Assembly: GCF_002999335.1 (NCBI RefSeq)
Contig: NW_020312613.1
Coordinates: forward strand, 1 to 64,000
Direction: 5' to 3'
Length of the DNA stretch: 64,000 nucleotides
Origin: Cyclospora cayetanensis
Taxonomy: Eukaryota; Apicomplexa; Conoidasida; Eucoccidiorida; Eimeriidae
Made by a program: the position numbers and the translations under genes. Shown piece after piece: positions 1 through 13,250 of this stretch (position 1 is its first letter; each line of letters begins with the position of its first letter). The notes beneath the pieces are model-generated. The model did no database searches, was not told the DNA's origin, and was given only the letters and a program-made list of their open reading frames with translations.

Positions 1-1830
1 AGGCTGCATTCAGTACAACAGCGAAACATCAAAGAAGTACAGCCACTCGATGGTGCTTAGGCTCTCCTGAACAAGGATGCCGCTCGGTAATCCAATTGTC
101 GCTTTCAGCTTCGGCCAACGCAATAGAAAATATCGGAGCATCCAAGAGAAACACACTTTGAGTGCAGTGCGTAGCCTACTCGTTTCCGTGCAGCTGTACT
201 GGGCAAGAGTGCTAACTAGCACAGTGCAGCACAGAAGCTAGGTGCTGTCATTAGCCTAGGTAAATTAGTTGCAGGAACAAATGCCGCCTGCAACCGACAC
301 ATCTCTGGACGCAAAGTGCATACTTCCTGAGTCATGTAACGCGCCAACATTTAGCGGCCCTCTGATTACAATAGCATCGAAGGTTTGGCAGAATCTAGCC
401 GATGTACACGTACTACGACCAGGTGTGTTTCTTGCGCCAACGCATGATAGGGTTCCATACACTGCAAGCAACTGACCACTTCTCCAAACACAAACCATGA
501 AACAAAACTACACACTTACTGAACCACCACTCTGCTTGGCCCCATTCCCACAAATTGGATGTAAGGAGCAGTATAGTTACTGCTGGTCTGACCACATGCA
601 GTTCGAACGGATGACAGTTACACAGATTTCCAAGCAGGATCGACAGTCCTGACGACTGCTAGGGGATCTGGCCTGGCACCGTCAATTGGAAAGCACATCA
701 CGTTTAGTGCCTTCTTAATAACGAATTAGGCAAACCTGCAGCCTATCCACGGTCACCAGCCTCTTCTGGCTCTAAGGATCCCGCTAAATTACATGCCTGT
801 CTTCGCACTCGTGCGTTTGTCTTGCATTCTACGTCGCCGCTTCCTGCGTATTCGCTATATTGGGATGCGGGGTGGGGGGGCGGGGGGGGAGGTACTATGC
901 GCTCAGCATGACTGCATGATTATGCTACTTCCAAGCTGCTTTCAACCATGCACTGAAGAGTCGTATCTGTGCGTTTGCTTGTTGCTTTCAAACGGAGGCT
1001 CATGGGGCCTGCGTGTGCTGTGTAGTTTCAGCATGTCCACAGAGAGTAAATAACCAGCATATAAGCATCACTCACGCAGCAGCAGATAATCACAACAGTG
1101 CTTCACTTTCAAATTTTCTAAATCCCTTCACAGAAGGGGTACGGCTTTAGCTTGTGACCAAATGCACTGCCAACACAATGTCACCAGACACCTGCGAGAG
1201 CAGCAGACGGGGCGAGAGGTCCTCGTTTCCTGCAGGCATATCAGGACTGCCTTTTCATGCTCTGCATGCAACTCACTCTGACAAGTGAAAGGCAGCTAAG
1301 CTACAAAATTGAGCACCAGAAGTGTTAGCAAATAAAGGAAGGCACTTGCATAATTAATGGCTACCTTTGCACAGCAAACGGCTAGCTTCTAAACAGCACA
1401 GGACCACGATTCCATGTCATAAACAAACCAAAAGGCAGCATGTGCCCGATTACAAACGGAAGCTGCGCACTGCCAATTTTCAACAAGCTCCCCACTCATC
1501 CATGCGCCGCCCAATACCTTGTCCCCATGGTGGCAGCAACCTGCAGCACCTGCGAGAGTGCCAGCCACATTTTACGGCTGGAATAGGTGTGAAAACTTTG
1601 GAATAGTCCTAGGCACAATATTTAAACTATACATACGCCTACGACCCGCCGCAATAAACGTTTGCCTGAGGAAACCAGCGTGCAGGATGAAGTGCCTACA
1701 GTCCGCAGTGGCGCCACCTGACCCTATGTTCAACCTACTCAATCTCCGGTTGAACTCGTTGGGTCAGGGCACACCCCCATCCCGTACCAGCTTTCAAGCA
1801 AAGCCACAAATGTACTACTAGTATAGTCTG
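1..1830. repeat. Dispersed repeat R1, copy 1 (truncated by window start)
   Basis: Several blocks here recur in the same order and orientation near 12.3-14.25 kb. Matching pairs include 60-260 with about 12340-12540, 440-520 with about 12690-12800, 1100-1420 with about 13540-13850, and 1530-1830 with about 13950-14250. Identity by eye is moderate with many small indels, so the copies are old. Short reading frames inside do not resemble a known protein and are not shared in frame between copies. The repeat could be a non-coding transposon, a long terminal repeat of an unrecognised element, or a segmental duplication; I cannot tell which. Confidence 0.6.
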
Positions 1831-2880
1831 TTCCACTTTGCGCAGAGGATTAGCAAATAAATAGCAAAAACTTAAGATTAACTTTCGTGGAGGGTCTGCC
1901 ATGGGTCCAGCGTTTGACGGCATGACTCCGCCACTCCCGCGCTGCTAGACACCCCGACGAAAAAATTTTAAACAAGAAGAAATGCCTTACTGTCCATACG
2001 TTCGTTTTACACACAAGTAGCTGCTACAAACGCCTTTGCACATAGCGTCCCTCACCCTTCGGAGTGGGAAGACAGCAAGGCCCAACCACTCGACACGGTT
2101 CCTAAGAACCCTGCAGCAACCCGTCGGCATGCGGCTGCGTGCCTTTGCTCCCTCTGTACAATTGCTCATGGTGCCTGCTTTTTCTGTGAAGTATCATGTC
2201 TCCCACGAACATTGAAACGTCACTGCAACACCGGCACTCAAATAAAATCAGATATTCACAAATGTATTCGACAGAAGCACCTTAACGTCTTCCGTGGATG
2301 CGGGTATTGCGTGAGCTCGCGACCAAACTCATTGGAAACCACCAGGAACCTGCATGAGCGTTATACTAGCCAAAGGCCCTCAGTTCTTGCAGGCGCTTTA
2401 AAAGCGCTCTTCCTTTCAGTATCTTTCAGCAGATCCTACTCTAATCATTGTACGGCAGCTGAGCTGCATATACGAAGTGCAAGACAACTAAGGCTGACAA
2501 CTGTTCATCCAATCGTTATTCTTGCACATCCACATTCAGACATGACAAGAATAAATACTATAGAAGCAATGGACGCTGTGGATTCTATGCAAGGGATTCG
2601 TAGATACATACCATGATTCATTTTACGCAGCCCCTTGCAAGCCAACCCCTGCGGGCCATCAACTTGTCTCTGAAGGCACCTCAGAAAAAACACCACTGGC
2701 AGCACGATTATGCCTGCAAGATCCTCTCACTGCTGCTGCAGATGCAACACACTTCAAATACTCCCCAATCCACTACAGCCGAAGCACTTTGCTCAGTCTA
2801 CAACTAGAGCCAAACATTCAACAAGGCAGCACATCACACAATCTTTTTCAAATGCCGCGCCCACTCAATCCATAGACAAA
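1830..2880. other. Unassigned stretch between R1 and the tandem array
   Basis: No reading frame here has recognisable motifs, a convincing start or splice signals, and I see no RNA gene. The longest frame (2212-2616, plus) has biased, non-protein-like composition. Probably decayed repeat sequence. Confidence 0.4.
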
Positions 2881-4400
2881 GAAGTGTCTGCCATCCTCCC
2901 ATGCTGAGCAGTAGTGCCGCTGTGTAATGTCACAAACCTGAAGGTGAAAATTGATTACCCCAAACCTTTTACACCAACTTTACCCTAACTACTAGGTCTT
3001 CTTATCTAGCGCTTCTCAGCGAATAAACTAGCCAAACCCTTGCTCCTCAATTCACAATCCAGGCACTGTGCCCCTGCTTCTCTATAGAATTCTGACTACC
3101 ATTCCATCCCTCATTTCCCGTATTCCAACATGCAACTCTGCCATTCACTCTCATACGCAAGCGCTTGCGCATGCATGCCCCTTATCTAATCTTCGCAAGT
3201 AGCAAGCAAGCACACGCACCTTACTGCTAAATGAGCTTCTCGTGCCCACCAATACTCACCCTCCCACAGCCAGGCATTACCACAATCTACCCAAAGCACG
3301 ACCAAACATGAACAGACATATACGCGAACACAGGCAATCATCCAGTACTCACCTCGGCGACCTCGGACACACACCAAGAGGAAAGGAGATTTTCTGCTTG
3401 ACAATCAACATATTGCCAACAGCCAACCAGCACACAGAAACGTTCACAGAACAATTCAATACGAGCTACCCATCTCTGCCTCCAACTGCACCCACCAACC
3501 CGAATGCCCCTCCACGTTCGATGGAAGGCACCGCTATGGAAAACTCAGCAACACAAGCGCATGAAACAGCCTGCGCTACAAACCCTTACTGACATCTCCG
3601 CATATACACAAACCCACACACCTAGCACAAAGATCAACCCTCCACGCTAGTTTTCCGCTACCATCCCACACATCGCTCATATTCTACAATGACGCCACCT
3701 CGCCATTTACTCCCCTACACAAATCCCCACGCAAACGATCCCTGCACCCAATCCTAGCAAGCAACAAACACCAACACGCACTGTAATACTAAAATAATGC
3801 CTCATCTTTATTAAGGCTCAAGCGTCCTTTAACAAAACGGGCATGATCGTAAACTCCTTAAACCACACTCAAGCATCAACAAGCAGACTGTGTAGCACAC
3901 TGTGAACATACACTCCCCACAGCTCTAAAGTCCACTACATGCCCACACGACACGCCGCAAGCAGTTCTGAGAACCAATATTCCAAACCCCGAAACCCACC
4001 GCGCGCAAAACTGCTTTCAGAGAACTACCCAGTACAGCAAATCAGCTCTGCACCGAAGTGCACCCGCCAACCTCAATGCTGCTCCACCTTCGAAGCACAG
4101 CACTACCTTCGGCAACTCGAAAACACGAACTCAACTCAGCAGCGTGCGCTCCAAACGCTCACTGGCTTTTCCTGCACGTACACCAGCCCCGACCAACTAG
4201 CACAAATCCCAACCCTTCACACTAAATCGTCACTGCTACCCCAAACCACATCGCCTTTCTACCTATATGTAACTTTGTCATTCACTCCCCTGCGCGATCG
4301 CGGGCTCAAATATGTCCTGCATCCAATCATAGCAGGAAATACACAATAATATATATTGAATTACTGAGTTGGCACCCGAAGGCCACATACCGAACCAAGT
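2880..4400. repeat. G-poor tandem repeat array, unit about 570 bp
   Basis: The segment starting near 3470 matches the segment starting near 4043 over more than 300 bp in the same orientation. Shared landmarks are a TCTGC...TGCACCC...CCAACC block, a CTAGCACAAA block, and a CATT(C/T)ACTCCCCT block at about 3705 and 4275. A similar CATTCACTC block at about 3140 suggests a third, more diverged unit. The plus strand is strikingly poor in G and rich in C and A throughout. No conserved reading frame runs through the units, so this looks like an old satellite or minisatellite-type array rather than a gene. Confidence 0.55.
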
Positions 4401-5578
4401 ACCGGCCAATGCCCAAACTAATCCCCCCACCACGGCATCACTGTAATGTACTGATGAAAAGCACATCCATAAAGGACAACCCAGTCAAGCAGCCCGCAAA
4501 GGCCCAGTGCCGACTGACGTGAACTCGAGCACATGTCTATCCGGCACTGCACTCGCAGCATGGTGTTGACCGTCCAAACAACGGCTTCCATGAAAAAAGG
4601 CTGTGCAACCTATTTGGCGATGCTTCCAGCTGTCACCCCCACTGCCTCGGCACCTTCAAAGGCTGGCACTATGGATGGCCATTAACATGCACGTGTGTTG
4701 TGGTATGTGTGCACTCTGAACGCTTAACGACCACCCCTGGATATATTCCAGCGTCATCCAATCATCCACATTGAATCTCAGCTGCAGCAAGTACCTACTA
4801 CACCTCGTTGCGCTATAGGATACCGCATCAGCGACTAACGCTTGTCTTAATCGTAGGCTCAACCTGGCCTGCTAACAATTACTACAAGCAGCTGGACACC
4901 AACGGCACACTTAGCTTCTCAGTACTTGTAAAGCCTCGCAGGTTGACCAGGTATCTCGAGGCCGAATGCGTGCCACACTGTAATAGATCATCTATCGTCC
5001 CCATTCATTACACTGCTCAACGAACTTTCAAGCACGCATTCATATTTACTCAACAAATACCGTACCGAGAACACCACCAGCCAAGGAATCTTTGTCAATC
5101 AAGGTGCCCAGACATTTTTATCTTTCATAACAGCGCAGTACATCGTAGGCCAGATAATGTGTATGAACGTCGGGCCTGTGGTCACGGTCGTGGCAAAGCG
5201 CAGATTCTGTCGAACTACTCAAAGCCGCGTGTTGCTTGCTCCTGTCGTTTTTTACACTTAGAAGCACAAAAGTCCTCTGCTAGCCAAGTTGGCGCATTAC
5301 AGCATCCTCTGAGAAATTGCAGCAAAATGTTTAGGGTTTGTCCTTCACGACAAGCCGTCCGAATATGCACGCACACCAGTACTGCCAGTGCCGCATCGAC
5401 TAGCTAAATAAAGTCAGAAAACCAGTTTAGCAGCCCAACGTCCATTCCCCAACATAGTGATGCAACTGGACTCACACGCATTGCAGGCCTGCCGTTAATT
5501 CAAATTCAGGAAGATCGCGACACAGTGGTCATGTTGCTTCTCCTCAATATCTAGTGTGTTCCTGTAGAAGGCCCCCAT

Positions 5579-6363
5579 TTAGAAGCAACTGGCAAGCCTT
5601 TCATGTGCCCCCCCAAAATGCAGAGAGTCATATGAATGAGCAACGTGAACGCCATATAGTTTTAACAATGCTCGCGAATTTAAGAGTTGGTTAGCATGCA
5701 CAGGACTTGCCTTTCGCAGGAGATCCATTGATCTGCAACGTCTTGTAGCAGATGGTGAAACACTTACATAGCTGCTTATCCCTTTGACTCGGCCACGCTT
5801 GGATCACAAACTTACCCCCAGCACATGGCAAAATTCGCTATGTCCGTGTTATCAGGCTGCTGATGTAGGACTGGATTGAGGTCGATACCGAGTCATGCCT
5901 AACACAATGCTGTGCCTTACTAACATTCCAGAAAACCTCGATTATCAGCATTTATGCTGCCTGTCGACTCTGCGAGAATGCTACCATTATACAGCAGACT
6001 ATATTAGCCAGTGGTACTCACCTCTTCAGGAAGGCCATCTCCATCTACAGAATTGACAACGACAAGATCTCTTATGATTTCAGGCCAATGCGAGACCAGC
6101 AAGGTGGCCAGACGATTTCCAAGAGCTGCTGCCAACGGCAGGGAGAACTTTAGATTCCCCAAAAAGCCATCTTCATCCTTCTGGAATGATTGTAGGTGAG
6201 TCCCTGCAGTTGCTGGATTCCTTGTCAGATCTGCACTGCCAGCCTTGTCATAGCTGATAGCCAATTCTTTTTTCGGAAGAATGTCGCTAGTTTGTTCAAC
6301 AGCGGCACTCACCAGCGTGGCAAAAACAAACGGAAGCCAGTAAAGGGAGACCATCGTAGACAT
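5579..6363 (-). CDS. Small predicted secreted protein, three exons
   Basis: I do not recognise the family. Exon 1 (6363-6022) begins at the first in-frame ATG and encodes a typical signal peptide (MSTMVSLYWLPFVFATLVSA) followed by a hydrophilic stretch of about 95 residues. It ends at a consensus donor, GAG|GTGAGT. Proposed exon 2 is 5859-5816, with donor GGGG|GTAAGT, and exon 3 is 5732-5579. The three exons join in phase to give 179 residues, with a stop after LASCF. No transmembrane segment follows the signal, so secretion or delivery to a secretory organelle is inferred. The gene lies alone in repeat-derived DNA, 1.2 kb from the tandem array. Exon 1 is the best supported part; exons 2 and 3 rest on splice signals and phase only. 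A decayed gene is the main alternative. Confidence 0.45.
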
Positions 6364-6379
6364 GTGGGCGCACAGCAAT

Positions 6380-9300
6380 AGCTTTGAACCCTGCTTCAGT
6401 TATACCCAAAATCGAAAACGCCTCCAAAATCGGGTAAAGGTGGTTTCCGCAATTGTGTAGAATGAACGCGGCAACACAGCTTCCTTTTCACAATCAGCAT
6501 CAGGGGCGTCAGCTGCTTCTGGGAACAAGGTGCACCAGTGCGTCAGCGAATACAGGCTGCTGCTGGCTGGCAAGGGTCCATAATTTGACTTTTTCCCTAT
6601 TTCTTCACAAAGATTATAAAACTGTGTCCTTTCAGAGTGATGCATTCAGCGTGCATTATGTGGTTTGCAGCGGGTAACCCAGTGACTGCATTCATTTTCT
6701 CTCCCCTCAAGTTTAATCCCCCGGGCGACAGTAGACACACCAGGTATTGCAGGGTTATTTACGTTTTCCAAAAGCATATACTTTGAAGAAATGCATTCTC
6801 GAGGGAATCCCCATGCGGTGCTAGGGCGGGTTGCATATGTGGGGTGCCGTAGTTTCCTCGTCTTTGACCTCGTACAGTGTAGCGCGCGCAGTAATCTATT
6901 TCAATGGCGGCCCTTAGCTTATATGTTCTAATGCTGTTTCGTGGCTTTTTCTGACCATTAGCGATTCGACATGTTGTTGGTCTATTTCACAGCTCTAGAG
7001 TACTGAGAAAAAATTCGTAATATGTGGACACTGCCATATGCTATGGAGGCCCGCAAGATTTGCACACTGATGCGCAGCACCTCGTAGTGGGCTTCTCCGC
7101 ACTTAGTCATACGCAAAATGATAGATGACCAAGGAGAGGCACAAATTGCTAGCAGGAAGGCAGCCTTACATTCAGAGGCTTAGGTACTCTGGATCCTATT
7201 TTACAGAAAATGCCTAGAGAAACAACAAACATTTGTTAATGCTTCAGCGAGTGTCCCAGGGCATATTGGCGGCGTTTGGACTCCTTGCATAGACTTAAAA
7301 CCGACTCTGTGGCGGACTCATAGTACCAGGGAAGTTACGAGCTCCATCCTGATTCGCCAGCAAGTGACTCAGTAATCCAACTTGTTCTCGTACACACAAA
7401 AGCTTCATAAACTGCCAACCCGTTCATACCCATCTTATTTTGGGATGCTTTGTCTCAATTTGGTGCAGCACCTGCACCTACTACTGCAAAACGTTTCGCC
7501 AGCTTCACAAAATTTAGCCATCAGTTGGTTGGAACTTCCAAACACTCCGGTTTCAAACAAAGGAACAAATAAAACCTTGGCTACTCACCAAAATGCCATC
7601 CTGAAGGCCGTATTGTGCCGTCTTGCTCCATTAGCTGCTAATTGTCCGCCCTATGACTGAAGTGTGACCTTTACACATAAAATGTTAAGGGTAAAGGGCA
7701 CGCACCATGCCTTGCGTACAAAAGTCCGCAGCTCTCCGCCCTAACCGAAGCATGACTTGTGCAAACACAAAGAGCACCACAGCAGTCCCTACCCCCTGCG
7801 CAAAGGGACACGTGCAACGGAAAGATGCATGTCACAAAGTCCACAAAGAATGCTGATGAGCGTCAAGCGTTCGAGACCACTGGAGAGCCCTGTTCTTCAA
7901 CATAGATAATTGAGATTGGGTAGTTCGGCGTTAGAATGGCTCATTCAGGGACCAAGTTGGGAGGGGAGGATAGGCATACCATGGTTTCTCATGAAGGTGA
8001 CCGTCCCCATTCAGAAGTGCGTTCAGGTGATGCCAAAACAGTCGGAATGAAGTCCTAGTTGTATCGTTTATCACGTAATGCTGAAGACAGCAGTGTGTAG
8101 AACAGTAAAGAAATAAGAACCCCACAAGTTGGACGGGTTCTAAACAGGTCAATAACTAGTAGTGTTTTTTGCTTGGTGGCGGACCTCCAGGACAGCCAAT
8201 TACCTCTTTTCCTTCAACGCAACTTTTGTGTTCGTACTTCAACTCGGATAACAAAAGCCTGCGTGATGTTGTTGCCTGTAGAGGCTGCCTGTTGGAAACG
8301 TAGGTCAGCGACCGATGTAGCGCCCATGTGTGGAGACCTGCGTCTACAGCAGTGCATTCTTCTCTTAAACCAACATGGAATTTCTCGCGTCTTCACGTCC
8401 GCTTTCTTCCAGCAAGAAATTGATATTTATAGTGTTGTCTGGATACATTGTCTGGATCCACAAGTGTTGATCACGCTCAAAGAGCTACTGTCGGTCTTCC
8501 AACTATTTTGTAATTGTTTGGCTGGAACCATAGAGGCACAATTTTACATTTTCTGACATGGCATGTTTGAATCCTCGTGGCGACTTTCTAGGGTGCAATG
8601 TTCACAAGACGCTCTTAAACAGCTGCCGGAAAATGTGTTCTGACAGATAATGTGGCTTATGTTGACATACGTGCGGATTGTCACAATGCCGGAAAACGTG
8701 TGGTAACCCGATGCATAACTCTTGGTGGATTAACCATGATCTAGCCAAGGAGCTGCAAATTGCTGAAGTATACACCAAAACTGCGAAAAAAGGAATGGCC
8801 TTCCGTACGCAAAAATATTACTCCTTTAAAAGCGCATCGGCTAAATAATTTTATTATTACAGCCCGGGCGTAGCACATTGGCTCCCCCAGTTCATTTGGC
8901 CGCTACTTCTTTCCCCTTCACACACAAAGCCTGCAGTTTAGGCTGTTGAGCCGTACCAGTCTCAAACTGTTCTGCTTTTAAATATTCTTTGAAAGCTTAA
9001 AATCTGAACTCCGTTTGGAAACCGACAATGCACTTTGTACACACAAAAAGAAACAAATATGGTGTGCAGGCACGATATTCACATGAACCAAGATACAAAG
9101 TGCAACAAGTGGCACACGTGTGATGCAAGACGTTTGCTCACTTCTTGTCGTCCTCCTGCTTCCTCAGTAACATTCATACGGGGAACTGCTGCATGCCACC
9201 GCCCTTCAGCATAATCGACCAACTCACGTTTTGTGAACAGGCAATCGACCACCCAGAAGCATCCCTATAACTAGCCTTCTTCATGAGCTTTTCCAAAGTC

Positions 9301-12000
9301 AAGAGAGGCCTTGGAAAACTTCTCCAATTGTTCTTAGCTGAGTTTCCGTGTTTACATGACGCCACGTCCATAATTATCACAGGCGACGTGCTGACATACA
9401 AACTAACATGGCAATGAACTTTAATTCAACCCCGTGTTTCATCGGCTACCGCTCCAACAACCCCATAGACTAGCATGCACACCCCTCCTTAACACCAGCT
9501 AGAGAGTACCGGCGAGCAGCCCACACCCTTCCGAGCGAACCGCAGCAATCTCCGCTCCAGCGCACTCGAAACATTGTTAGCAACCTACTAAAAGGGACTT
9601 TTTAACGCCCTTTGACGCATGCGTACGATCTACGTACGGACAGCAACTAGAGCTAAAGCAACTTTTGGAAACGTGGGGTCTCCATCACAAGCCCAAGGCG
9701 ATGAGCTCTACCAAATCTCATTCTGTCACTGATCTAAGGTAGGCTTAAAACTCTGCGCAGAGAAAAAAGAATGCGACACTATAAATCATAAACCAGTGCG
9801 TCCTATCTAATTTGGCGCAATGTTAGGTCAAGTGATTTTTTTCACATGCACTTAAGAATTTAGTTGCATATAAAACACGAGACAGCAGGAAATGCATGCC
9901 GCATTTATCGCTTCAAAATATTTGGCAAGTAAACCGTTGCTTGCTGTCAAAGACTTTTGGTAGCTGCGGCGAACATGAGCACGGTAGGCTAAAGTGCGAA
10001 TTAATTCAAGCACGCTGGCTGAGTGCCCTCTTGAGCATTTCAGGTGTCTGTCATGGTTGTTAGATCAGCAACTAAGCCACATAATTATTACTCCATGGGG
10101 CCTACAGCCAGCTACGCGGACCTGGTGAGGCCAGAGGCACAAACGTTTTTCTTCCATACGGTGACAAACGATTGCATAGCACCACGTGACTCGTAAAATC
10201 ATTAGTGACACCTTATGTGGGTGTGCAGTTCCAACATTTTCTGGCAACCGAGAAAATAGGCAACGAGTACTGAGTAAACCGCACACGTCGGTTAATCTGT
10301 TCATAAGTATTTGAAATTGAAAGCTGTCTTCTTCGATGAGTGTTCTTAGAGTGCAGGTCGAGAAGCCTGCAAGCCACATGGTGGTGTATATGCGCCACTT
10401 TAATGCACACACATGTGAAAGGACTAATACGTAGCTTTGCACAGGTGAAAACATTTTGTGTCATAAGTACATCCAGATACCTGGCATACGCCCCGTACAA
10501 TAAGAAGCTTACTAGGCATTCGTGACCGTCGGGCATGCCACCCAATGCTAGCTACAGCAAATCTATACATATATATAAAATACCCCGTGTTCTGAAAGTG
10601 TAAGAATTTTGTTTTACATAATGCTAGTGTGGTACTCATCCATCGGCCTACAAAACAGCTTATCCTTCCAGGGGACAGACCTCAATCACGGCTACGGAGT
10701 ACTCTGGCTGACCTGAGTAGGCTATGATAAGGCAGTAAGCGTTTATTTTACCTTATTGTAGATGCTGTGTATGCTTGACCACAAGTAGCTAATAGTATAC
10801 TCGCCTAAGACTGTTTGGTATCATTTTCAGCATGTAGACCGTTGTTTGATATTTTCCTGTTTCATGTGCTCCTAGCATTGATATCGATATCCCTCAAGAG
10901 ATTAGTCAAGTATGCATTTGTTGCATAATTGTGCGAACTATGCCTTGATATTTAGCCAAGGCACATCGCTTCCTGTTCAAATGATGGCTAAAAGCTTATT
11001 GGAATCGGACCCAACGGAGCGACCGTTGACTACTAGGAGGAAAATCACACATTGTACTGGACCAGCTTTACCAATAACAACACTCGTGATGTCTCTTTCC
11101 CGTTCTGCTATTTGAATGGTGACGACCCATTACACACCCCTTTTGCACAAAACCCTGATTTACGAAACTACTGACAACATTTTACATACGATACTCAGTA
11201 ATGCAGGAGCCACTGCCCCAGTAGCCCAAGCTGTGTTGATCCGTTGCTCGTGATCTCTTCCACCACATCCTACTGGCAACGCCAACATGGTAGGTTCCTA
11301 CGAGCACAGTAAGAAGCAGCGAAGTCTATTTGCTGAAGAAAAACTTGCGATGAGGGTATGGCTGTGCCGCACAAATACAAGAGTGCCCAAGCGCAGCAAC
11401 GACGGAGGTTGTACTGCTATCCGTATGAGTACTGCACTTATTATGGTGTAAAAATGATTATTATAACGCTAGTCAACGATAGACCTCTTCCTGTCGAATG
11501 TGTTTACAATAACATGGTTGGCTTCTGTCATTTTTCATGAGATATTACCTTTCCTCCCCCTCCACCCCCAAACGTACACACGGTCTTGTGGCACCTATCG
11601 ATCCACTCCAAGCACGACGCTGAGCAGTGTTTTCCCCTTCACCCGTCGCAGATAACTACTGGCACAAATTTTTTTCTTGAATGAAGACTTCCTGCTTGAT
11701 CTCCACATCAATCCTGTGGTATCCGCACATCTGTCTCTACGTCGATTCAAAATGCCTGGAAAACATACACTTGGCCGTCAGGGATGGCATAGAAGCGATT
11801 AAAAGCCAGTTCCTCTTCGACAAAATATCAAGAGAATAGTTGTAGCTAGAAAATTTTTGTACAAAGGTAGAAACACGTGGCGCCTTCTCTTTTCTCAGTT
11901 ATGCAGATTGGTTGAAGCATCTCAGACAACGCGCCTCCAGCAAAATATGTTAGAACACAAACGTTGACACCGATCTAGGTAAGCATAACAGACTCTATGG
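6380..12000. other. Long stretch without a supported gene
   Basis: I see no conserved domain, RNA gene or clear repeat copy in these 5.6 kb. One minus-strand exon-like piece (about 9371-9233) opens with ATG and ends at a good donor (AAAAC|GTGAGT), but no partner exons fit, so it is only a note. The frame at 8173-8556 (plus) starts at TTG and has no recognisable motif. A decayed repeat background is the likely explanation. Confidence 0.35.
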
Positions 12001-13250
12001 CCGTTTACACATACACATATATACGCACGGGAAACGCACTTTAAGTGGCTCTCAGAGGGGCTGCCAACTCAGCAAGGTCTCACAGGAATCGAATAAACCT
12101 CACGCACGCGGCAACAGCTATGTGACGAACCAGTGCAACAAAAAAACACAGAATACAGATTGGCTCCTTCTGCTTATCCACACCAAACCAGAATTTTCTT
12201 GCACAACCCGCTTCCTGCACCTCACCAACGCAGCCGTGCATGAGCACGCCAGCACCATCACCGCGTAGGTCGCACTATATACAACGACGAAACATGGAAG
12301 AACTGCAGGCACTCCACAATACTCAGGCTCCTCAGGCCAACGATGCCGCTCAGTCCTCCCATCGTCGCTCTCAGCTTTTGCCAAACAATGGATAATTTCT
12401 AAATACCCAGCTGAAACACACCTAAAGTGCAGTACGCAGTCTAGTCCTCTTCGTGACGCTGCACTAAGCAGCAGTGCTAACGATCCCGGTAAAGCGCAGA
12501 AGCTACGTGCTGGTGTGAACCTCAGTGCATTAGCTGCAGGAGAGAATACCAGCTACAGCCGCCACACCGCTTGAGGCAAAGCGCCTACATCCCAGGTCAT
12601 GCAGCGAGCAACTGTTTGACATGCCAATTTCCCTGTGAAGCGATGCCAAGCGCTAGCCGAATCAAACGTGCGAGAGCACTCCCCGCTTTTGCGCCAACGT
12701 GCATGAAGACTTTATACGCTGAACATAGCTGACCACTTCCCCAAGCACACGCCATGGAACAATACTCTACATGTAGTTGAACAGCATTGCCCTTAGCCCC
12801 ATGATCACATATCGGATGCAAGGACTGGTAGTGATATTGTTGCTGTGAGCATATGGAATGCTACGCGACATCTACGCAGATATGCGCACAGGAAACGCAC
12901 TCTCATTGGCTCTCAGAGGACCTTCCAACTCAGCAAGGTCCTACAGGAATCGGCTTAAACGCACTGCCGACTTCCTGCCAAACACCATCACTCGGCAACA
13001 CAAGCTAAAGGAAACAGTGAAACCAAACAACACCAAAAACACATTGGCTCCTTCTGCTCATTCATACCAAAACCGCGCATGACTTGCACAATGCACTCTC
13101 GGGGCCTCGCCAACGCAGCGGCACAGGAGCGCGCCAGTACCATTAATGTACACTGCCGCATTAAATGCAACGGCATGTAATGGAGGAACTGCAGCCACTC
13201 CACGGCGCTCAGGCTCTTCTGACCAAGGATGCCGCTAAGGTGCCTGCCTT
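12000..13250. repeat. Tandem duplication, unit about 855 bp
   Basis: The segment 12020-12400 recurs at about 12870-13240 in the same orientation. Both contain an AAACGCACT...TGGCTCTCAGAGG block, a CCAACTCAGCAAGGTC block, an ATTGGCTCCTTCTGCT block and a GCACTCCAC...CTCAGGCTC block, offset by about 855 bp. The end of this unit also matches the very start of the window, so the duplication sits inside the R1 family. No reading frame is conserved between the units. Confidence 0.5.

Noticed and set aside
4808..5407. 199-codon open frame on the plus strand
   Set aside because: It has no ATG near the start, no recognisable motif, no signal or membrane segment and no splice context. Length alone is weak evidence in a 64-kb six-frame scan.
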